A DNA stretch of 64,000 nt, taken from assembly GCF_015624425.1 (NCBI RefSeq), contig NZ_CP049919.1:5890001-5954000 (forward strand), read 5' to 3'. Origin of the DNA: Roseateles sp. DAIF2. GTDB lineage: Bacteria > Pseudomonadota > Gammaproteobacteria > Burkholderiales > Burkholderiaceae_C. Numbering within the stretch: position 1 is the first letter of the stretch; each line of letters starts with the position of its first letter. Below the pieces are notes generated by a model. It had not been told where the DNA came from and searched no databases. It saw only the letters and a program-made list of their open reading frames with translations. Below, one piece after another: positions 59,169-64,000 of the stretch. Position numbers and translations under genes: made by a program.

Positions 59169-59633
59169 ATGCGTCATCTCCTGTTCATTGCCTCGCTCCT
59201 GATGGCCACGGCGGCCTCAGCCGGCACCGACAAGCTGTTCAGCCGCAAGGGTCCGCTGAAGCTGGATGCATCCGCCGCGCCGGCGCTGTTCCGGCAATGC
59301 TCTCGCGACGCCCCCACGCCGAAGGGGAAGGTGTGGTTGCCGTCACCCTCCGAGATCGCCACCTTGCAGCGTCAGTTGATCGCTCATCTGCAGCGCTCGG
59401 GAAACATGGTCCGGCTCCAGCCCGATGCGGAGTACCGGGGTCAGTACGCCGCATTCCGCGATGGCAAGGAGATCAAGATCTATGCCGCCTTCGTCGCGGC
59501 CGCGGGCGCCCTGCCGCTCGAGGACGATGGCCAGGCGCAAGTCTGGTGCGACGGCGGGAGTCAGAGCTGGGGCATCGTCTATTGGTCTAGACGAGGTTCG
59601 TTCCAGGACTTCCGCATCAACGGTAACGCCTAG
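59169..59633 (+). CDS. small secreted protein of unknown function
   Basis: The 154-residue protein has a signal peptide (MRHLLFIASLLMATAASA, cleavage before GTDK). The mature part has two cysteines (about residues 43 and 130) that could form a disulfide, and ends with a tryptophan/tyrosine-rich segment (QVWCDGGSQSWGIVYWSRRG). No family was recognised. The ATG at 59169 was preferred to an earlier one at 59085, as the signal peptide begins there. It is divergent from sbp2 and converges with the hybrid kinase gene after 4 bases. Confidence 0.55.
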   Translation: MRHLLFIASLLMATAASAGTDKLFSRKGPLKLDASAAPALFRQCSRDAPTPKGKVWLPSPSEIATLQRQLIAHLQRSGNMVRLQPDAEYRGQYAAFRDGKEIKIYAAFVAAAGALPLEDDGQAQVWCDGGSQSWGIVYWSRRGSFQDFRINGNA

Positions 59634-59637
59634 ATAT

Positions 59638-62427
59638 TCAGCGCGCCGCCACGGCCCCGCGCGGCAGCGCATCGACCAGGGCCAGCAGCCGCGCCACGTC
59701 AAGCGGCTTGGTCAGGTAGTCGTCGAAACCGGCGGCGCGGCCGCGCGCCAGGTCCTCGGCCTTGGCGTTGGCGCTGACCGCCACCACCGGCAGCGCGCGC
59801 GTCGCCGGATCCGCGCGCAGGCGCCGCAGCACCTCGTAGCCGTCCATCTCCGGCAGGTTGATGTCCAGCAGCACCAGGGCGGGGGCGCGCTCGCGCGCCA
59901 GGCTCAGGCCCTGTGCCGGGCCCAGCGCCTTCAGCAGCTCGACGCCGGGGCGCAGCGCCAGGATGCTCTCCACCAGCAGCAGATTGGCCGGGTTGTCCTC
60001 GATGCACAGCAGCGACAGCGCGCCGTTGGCGGCCCCGTCGGCATCGCAAGCGCTCGCCGTGAGCGCGGGCTGCGGCGCGGGCAGGGCCTGAGCCGGCGGC
60101 GCCAGCGGCAGCTCGACCCAGAACTCGCAGCCCTCGCCGGGCCGGCTGTCGACGCCGACGCGGCCCTCCATCAACTCCACCAGGCGCTTGGCGATCGCCA
60201 GGCCGATGCCGGTGCCCTCGATCGCGGCGCGGTCGGCATCCAGGCGCTCGAAGGGCACGAACAATCGCGCCATCTGCGCCGGGCTCAGGCCGGGGCCCTG
60301 GTCGGCCACGGTCAGGCGCAGGCGCGCGCCATGGCGGTCCTCGACGACGCGGCTGGCCAGGCTGACCCGGCCCCGGGGCCGGTTGTACTTGACCGCGTTG
60401 GACAGCAGGTTCAGCAGCACCTGCTTGAGCCGCACCGGGTCGGCCCAGACCTGCTGCTCGACGCCCAAGGTCTCGGCCGGCAGCTGGATCTCGCGCGCCT
60501 GGGCTTGCGGACGCAGCAGCGACAGGCAGTCGGCCAGCACCGGCGCCAGCGCCACCGTCTCGCGCGCGACGCTGAACTTGCCGGACTCGATGCGCGCCAG
60601 GTCCAGCACTTCGTTGATCAGCTCCAGCAGATGCTGGCCGGCCTTCAGGATCTCCTGCACATAGTCGCCGGTGGCCGGCTCGCGCGACTGCAGCGCCATC
60701 AGCTGGCCGAAGCCGAGGATCGCGTTCAGCGGCGTGCGCAGCTCATGGCTCATGCGCGAGAGGAAATCGCTCTTCGCGGCATTGGCACGCTCGGCCTCCT
60801 GCTTGGCGCGCGTCAGCTCGGCGGTGCGCTGCGTGACGCGCTGCTCCAGCTCCTCGTTGAGCTGGCGCAGCCGGGTCTCGGCCAGCTTGCGGTCGCTGAT
60901 GTCGGTGATCGAACCGCGCACCAGGCGCTGGCCGCTGGCCGGCATGCGCACCAGCCGCACCTCGCACGGGATCTCGCGGCCGCTGGCATGGCGGTGCAGC
61001 CATTCGAACACCGGCTGGCCGCCGTCCAGCGCGCGCAGCATCCAGCCCATCGCCGACAGGTCGCTGGGCCGGCCGTCGGGCTGGCGCGGCGGGCTCAGCT
61101 CGGCCGGGCTGCGCCGCACCAGCTCCTCGCGCGGCAGGCCGAACAGGCGCAGCGCGTTCTCGTTGACCTCGATGAAGCGGCCGGCATCGAGGTCGAACAC
61201 CACGATCGCCTCCGGCGCCAGTTCGATCTGCAGCCGAAAGCGCTGCTCGCTGTCTGCCAGCGCCTGGGCCGCGCGGCGCCGCTCGGTCACGTCCATCGTG
61301 GTGCCGAACATGCGCAGCGGCCGGCCCTGGGGATCGAACTTGACCTCGCCGACCTCCTCCAGCACCCGCTCGCCATCGGGCCGCAGCACGCGGAACTCGG
61401 CGTGGTAATGGCCGTCATGGCCGGCGGCCAGCAGCGCGGCGAGCTGCGCCTCGACCGCCTCGTAGTCCTCCGGATGCACGACCTGCTTGAACAGCGCGGC
61501 GCTGGGCTGCACCGAGCCGGGCGCGAAGCCGAACAGGCGGTACTCCTCGTCCGACCAGCTGGACTGGCCGCTGCGCAGGTCGACGTTCCAGTTGCCGATC
61601 TGCGCCAGGGTCTGGGCCTCGGCCAGCAGGGCCTCGCTGCGCGCCAGCTGCTCGGTGGCGCGGCGCTTCTCGGTCACGTCGCGCAGCACCGCCAGCAGGC
61701 AGGGCCCCTCGGCCAGGGTCACCAGCATCGGGCTGACATCGGCATAGAAGATCTCGCCGTTCTTGCGCTGGAAGGCCAGTTCCTGCGCCAGGCTGTAGTC
61801 GCCCTGCTCCATGCGGCCGATCAGCTTGCGCACCCAGGCACGGGTCTCGGGCGGGTGCAGCTCGGCCGGGTCCAGCGCCAGCAGCTCGGCCGCCTCGTAG
61901 CCCAGCATGCGACAGCAGGCCGGATTCGCCATCAGCAGCCGGCCGACGTCGAGGCTGGCCACCAGGATGCCCTCCTGCGCCTTGTCGTAGATCGCACGCA
62001 GCTTGGCCTCGCTGTCGGTCAGCCGGCGCTCCAGCTCGCGCTGCTCGGCCACCTCCCAGAAGATGCCGCAGATACCGATCGCGCGGCCGCCGCCGTCCAG
62101 GATCGGGGTCTTGATCGTGTGCACCACGGTCTCGCGGCCCTGCTCGAGATGGCGCTCGTCGAAGGCCTCGGGCCGGCCGCCGGCCATCACGCGCGCATCG
62201 TCGGCGCGGTACTTCTCGGCCAGCTCGCGCGGATACAGCGCGTAGTCGTCCTGGCCCAGCAGCGCGGTGGTCTCCAGGCCGAAGCAGGCGGCGTACTGGC
62301 GGTTCGCCGCCAGGTAGACGCCCTGCGTGTTCTTGATGAAGACGCTTTGCGGGATGTGGTCCACCAGGGCCGCGTAACTGGCCAGGGTGTCGCGCAGCGG
62401 GTGATCGTCGGAGAGGTCCTGGGTCAC
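59638..62427 (-). CDS. cytoplasmic hybrid sensor histidine kinase with four PAS domains
   Basis: The 929-residue protein has no membrane segment. Four PAS domains are in tandem (about residues 15-130, 140-255, 265-385 and 395-515), the first beginning VDHIPQSVFIKNTQGVYLAANRQYAACFG. Then follow HisKA with the phosphoacceptor His in SRMSHELRTPLNAILGF (about 560), HATPase (NLLSNAVKYN, DQGPGLSPAQM, GTGIGLAIAKRL) and a receiver domain with the phosphorylated Asp in LLDINLPEMDGYEVL (about 853). No Hpt domain is in the protein, so a separate Hpt partner or direct receiver use is needed. The GTG start was chosen as no ATG is available in frame before it. Confidence 0.9.
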   Translation of the reverse strand: MTQDLSDDHPLRDTLASYAALVDHIPQSVFIKNTQGVYLAANRQYAACFGLETTALLGQDDYALYPRELAEKYRADDARVMAGGRPEAFDERHLEQGRETVVHTIKTPILDGGGRAIGICGIFWEVAEQRELERRLTDSEAKLRAIYDKAQEGILVASLDVGRLLMANPACCRMLGYEAAELLALDPAELHPPETRAWVRKLIGRMEQGDYSLAQELAFQRKNGEIFYADVSPMLVTLAEGPCLLAVLRDVTEKRRATEQLARSEALLAEAQTLAQIGNWNVDLRSGQSSWSDEEYRLFGFAPGSVQPSAALFKQVVHPEDYEAVEAQLAALLAAGHDGHYHAEFRVLRPDGERVLEEVGEVKFDPQGRPLRMFGTTMDVTERRRAAQALADSEQRFRLQIELAPEAIVVFDLDAGRFIEVNENALRLFGLPREELVRRSPAELSPPRQPDGRPSDLSAMGWMLRALDGGQPVFEWLHRHASGREIPCEVRLVRMPASGQRLVRGSITDISDRKLAETRLRQLNEELEQRVTQRTAELTRAKQEAERANAAKSDFLSRMSHELRTPLNAILGFGQLMALQSREPATGDYVQEILKAGQHLLELINEVLDLARIESGKFSVARETVALAPVLADCLSLLRPQAQAREIQLPAETLGVEQQVWADPVRLKQVLLNLLSNAVKYNRPRGRVSLASRVVEDRHGARLRLTVADQGPGLSPAQMARLFVPFERLDADRAAIEGTGIGLAIAKRLVELMEGRVGVDSRPGEGCEFWVELPLAPPAQALPAPQPALTASACDADGAANGALSLLCIEDNPANLLLVESILALRPGVELLKALGPAQGLSLARERAPALVLLDINLPEMDGYEVLRRLRADPATRALPVVAVSANAKAEDLARGRAAGFDDYLTKPLDVARLLALVDALPRGAVAAR

Positions 62428-62452
62428 GGGCAGCAGTATGCGCCGGGCGCCA

Positions 62453-63718
62453 TCAGGGCAACAAGTGCGCGCGCGACAGCAGCGGGTTGGCATCGAGGCG
62501 CGCCTCGATGTCCTGCTGCATCGCGCGGTAGGCCGGGCTGCCGACCGCGCCGTAGCGCTGGCGGAACTCGGCCGCGCTGAGGAACTCCGGCAGGTCCGAC
62601 ACATCGGGCAGCAGCTCCAGCTCGGCCACGCCGGCGGCCAGGCGCTGCTGCAGGCCGCGCGGCGCGCTGACGGCCATCTGGCCCAGGCGGCTGCCGGCGC
62701 GGTCCGCCGCGATGTCGTTGAAGCTGAAGCCGCTGCCGTCGCGGGTGTCGGCGATCTCCTTGTAGATGCCCACCGCATCGGCCAGCGGCCCGCCGGCATG
62801 GGCGGCCAAGGCGGCCGAGATCAGCCAGTGCATCGGGAAATCGGGCCGGCCATGCAGGCTGAACTCCAGCGCCGGGCGCGGCCAGTCGCGCGCCGCCGGC
62901 AGCAGCGCGCCGAGGCCGCGACCGCTGGCCTGGGCCGCCAGCACCAGCAGCAGGGCGCGGTTCTCGGCCGCCGCATCCTCGCCGGCCGCGCTGCGCTCCA
63001 GCGCCAGCGCGAACAGCGGCGGCAGCGCCGCGCTGAGCGACATCGGAGCGCCGCCATGGGCGCCGGCCAGCTGCAGCAGCCGGTCCGCATAGACGCGCAG
63101 CCGCGCCTGCTCGGGCATCGGCAGCAGGCTGTCGAGCAGGCGCCGGTAGCCGTCGGGCTGCCATTCGTAGACCAGGGTCAGCTGGCCGCCGTCCAGGCCC
63201 ACATGCTTGACCAGCTGGCGCGCCAGCCGCGCCTCCTCGGTATCGGTCCAGCGCTCCAGCAGGCGCTCGCGCGCCCAGGAAGCCATGAAGTCCGGCACCG
63301 GCAGCCGGCCCAGGCGCAGGTCCTGCAGATGCGGCAGCCCGCCATTGGGCACCAGGCGCGCGCTGGCATTGAGCCAGAAGGGCCCGGCCAGCGCCAGGCT
63401 GGCCTCGGCGCGCACATCGTCCGGCCGCAGCTGCAGCCGCGCCGCGGCGCGCGGGTAGCGGCTGGACAGGTAGTTCATCAGCAGGCTCAGCTCGGCCTGG
63501 CCGACGCGCACGGTGCGCAGCTCGCCCGGCGGGGTCTGGCGCGGGTCGTTGCGGCGCAGGAACAGGCGGGCCCGCTCGACATCGGCCGGCGAGATCGCGG
63601 CCGGCGGCGGCACGCTGGCCGCGGTCTGCAACATCAGCGCGGCGCCCAAGGGTAGCGCCAGCAGCAGGGCGAGCAGCAGCCAGCCCAGGCAACGGAATAC
63701 GACGGTACGACTTCTCAT
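62453..63718 (-). CDS. membrane-anchored protein of unknown function
   Basis: The 421-residue protein has one N-terminal membrane segment (VVFRCLGWLLLALLLALPLGAALML) and a large, presumably periplasmic part without recognised motifs. The sequence is rich in Ala, Leu and Arg. DIAADRAGSRLGQMAVSAP and IYKEIADTRDGSGFSFNDIAADRAG resemble family-specific blocks of an uncharacterised Burkholderiales group. It stands between the hybrid kinase gene (25 bases downstream) and a TonB-dependent receptor gene and may be co-transcribed with the kinase. Function unknown. Confidence 0.6.
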   Translation of the reverse strand: MRSRTVVFRCLGWLLLALLLALPLGAALMLQTAASVPPPAAISPADVERARLFLRRNDPRQTPPGELRTVRVGQAELSLLMNYLSSRYPRAAARLQLRPDDVRAEASLALAGPFWLNASARLVPNGGLPHLQDLRLGRLPVPDFMASWARERLLERWTDTEEARLARQLVKHVGLDGGQLTLVYEWQPDGYRRLLDSLLPMPEQARLRVYADRLLQLAGAHGGAPMSLSAALPPLFALALERSAAGEDAAAENRALLLVLAAQASGRGLGALLPAARDWPRPALEFSLHGRPDFPMHWLISAALAAHAGGPLADAVGIYKEIADTRDGSGFSFNDIAADRAGSRLGQMAVSAPRGLQQRLAAGVAELELLPDVSDLPEFLSAAEFRQRYGAVGSPAYRAMQQDIEARLDANPLLSRAHLLP

Positions 63719-63755
63719 CGGCCGGCAGTCTGCCAGCTTTGCATGAAGCCCCGGC

Positions 63756-64000
63756 TCAGAAGCTGTAGCGCGCCCGGGCGTAGTAGTAGGCGCCGTTGAA
63801 GCCGATCGGCGACAGCACGTCGTAGGGGAAGTTGCCGAAGTAGCCGATGTCGGCCTCCGAGCGGCTCGGATAGCGGTCGCCGACATTGACGCCGCCCAAC
63901 ACCAGGCTGAGGCCTGGCGCCGGCTTCCACTCGGCCTCCAGGTCCAGCTGCCAGCGCGCCGCATAGGTCTGGCCGGGCGTGAAGCCGCCGCCGAAGTCGA
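63756..64000 (-). CDS. TonB-dependent receptor, C-terminal end (partial)
   Basis: The frame enters at the right edge on the minus strand and ends at TGA (63756-63758). The approximately 80 residues read GGGFTPGQTYAARWQLDLEAEW, then LSLVLGGVNVGDRYP, then FNGAYYYARARYSF. The GGVNVGDRYP turn and the terminal aromatic residue after a Y-R-A-R-Y strand are hallmarks of the last strands of TonB-dependent outer-membrane barrels. The ligand cannot be judged from this part. It lies 37 bases upstream of the unknown membrane-anchored gene. Confidence 0.75.
   Translation of the reverse strand, partial: DFGGGFTPGQTYAARWQLDLEAEWKPAPGLSLVLGGVNVGDRYPSRSEADIGYFGNFPYDVLSPIGFNGAYYYARARYSF

Noticed and set aside
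59425..62580. Plus-strand open frame of about 1050 codons opposite the hybrid kinase
   Set aside because: It is an antisense shadow of a gene with well-defined PAS, HisKA, HATPase and receiver domains; its own sequence lacks any motif.
1..64000. CRISPR arrays, prophage, insertion sequences, integrases, tRNA or rRNA genes
   Set aside because: I looked for regularly spaced repeats, transposase motifs and RNA gene arms on both strands and saw none; the repeats present are dispersed palindromic elements.

Overview
The window is a GC-rich (about 70%), gene-dense stretch of a betaproteobacterial chromosome, most likely a member of the Burkholderiales close to Roseateles, Pelomonas or Rubrivivax. 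This rests on protein content (lptD-surA-rsmA, a complete sox operon, Bug-type binding protein, CysB, abundant LysR regulators), codon use and dispersed GC-rich palindromic repeats. I see no integrase, transposase, phage gene, CRISPR array, tRNA or rRNA. The assignment is inference, because no marker RNA gene lies in the window.

Layout. 0-1.4 kb: end of a malic enzyme gene, then a secreted guanyl-type RNase with a barstar-like inhibitor. 1.7-17 kb: housekeeping and envelope genes: a nucleobase permease, the lptD-surA-rsmA operon, an amgK-type sugar kinase, a LysR regulator, a divergent MurA paralogue, two tandem periplasmic binding-protein-like genes, a pseudouridine synthase and a large membrane diguanylate cyclase. 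17-24 kb: thiosulfate oxidation operon soxR-C-D-Y-Z-A-X-B on the minus strand. 24-28 kb: diguanylate cyclase, HDOD protein, TSUP exporter and a third binding-protein-like gene. 28.4-41.6 kb: two leftward sulfur-uptake operons: sbp-cysT-cysW-cysA-cysB, and an eight-to-nine-gene organosulfur operon (SfnB/DszC-like, metN, metI, metQ, DszA-like monooxygenase, SsuACB-like transporter, second metQ). 41.9-44.5 kb: metY and a divergent 2-oxoglutarate/Fe oxygenase. 44.5-52.9 kb: a mixed region with a glycosyltransferase-like protein, Bug protein, chemoreceptor, dkgB with its LysR neighbour, and a DTW-domain tRNA modification enzyme. 52.9-59 kb: a second sulfonate operon, sbp2-ssuE-ssuA-ssuD-VOC-ssuC-ssuB. 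59-64 kb: a small secreted protein, a multi-PAS hybrid kinase, a membrane-anchored unknown and the end of a TonB-dependent receptor.

Function as a whole. About half of the window concerns sulfur: oxidation of thiosulfate for energy, import of sulfate or thiosulfate, import of methionine-like compounds and sulfonates, flavin-dependent desulfonation or desulfurisation, and assimilation of sulfide through MetY. A short motif (core ATAAGCAAAT) occurs in the upstream regions of all five sulfur transcription units. In three of them it sits 76 to 87 bases before the start codon, which suggests one shared regulator, with CysB (encoded here) the obvious candidate.

Other points of interest are palindromic repeat elements sitting a few bases after minus-strand stop codons, one of which has become coding sequence inside an ABC ATPase (SsuB); an intrinsic terminator pointing into the TSUP exporter gene from its own leader; and a divergent MurA copy.
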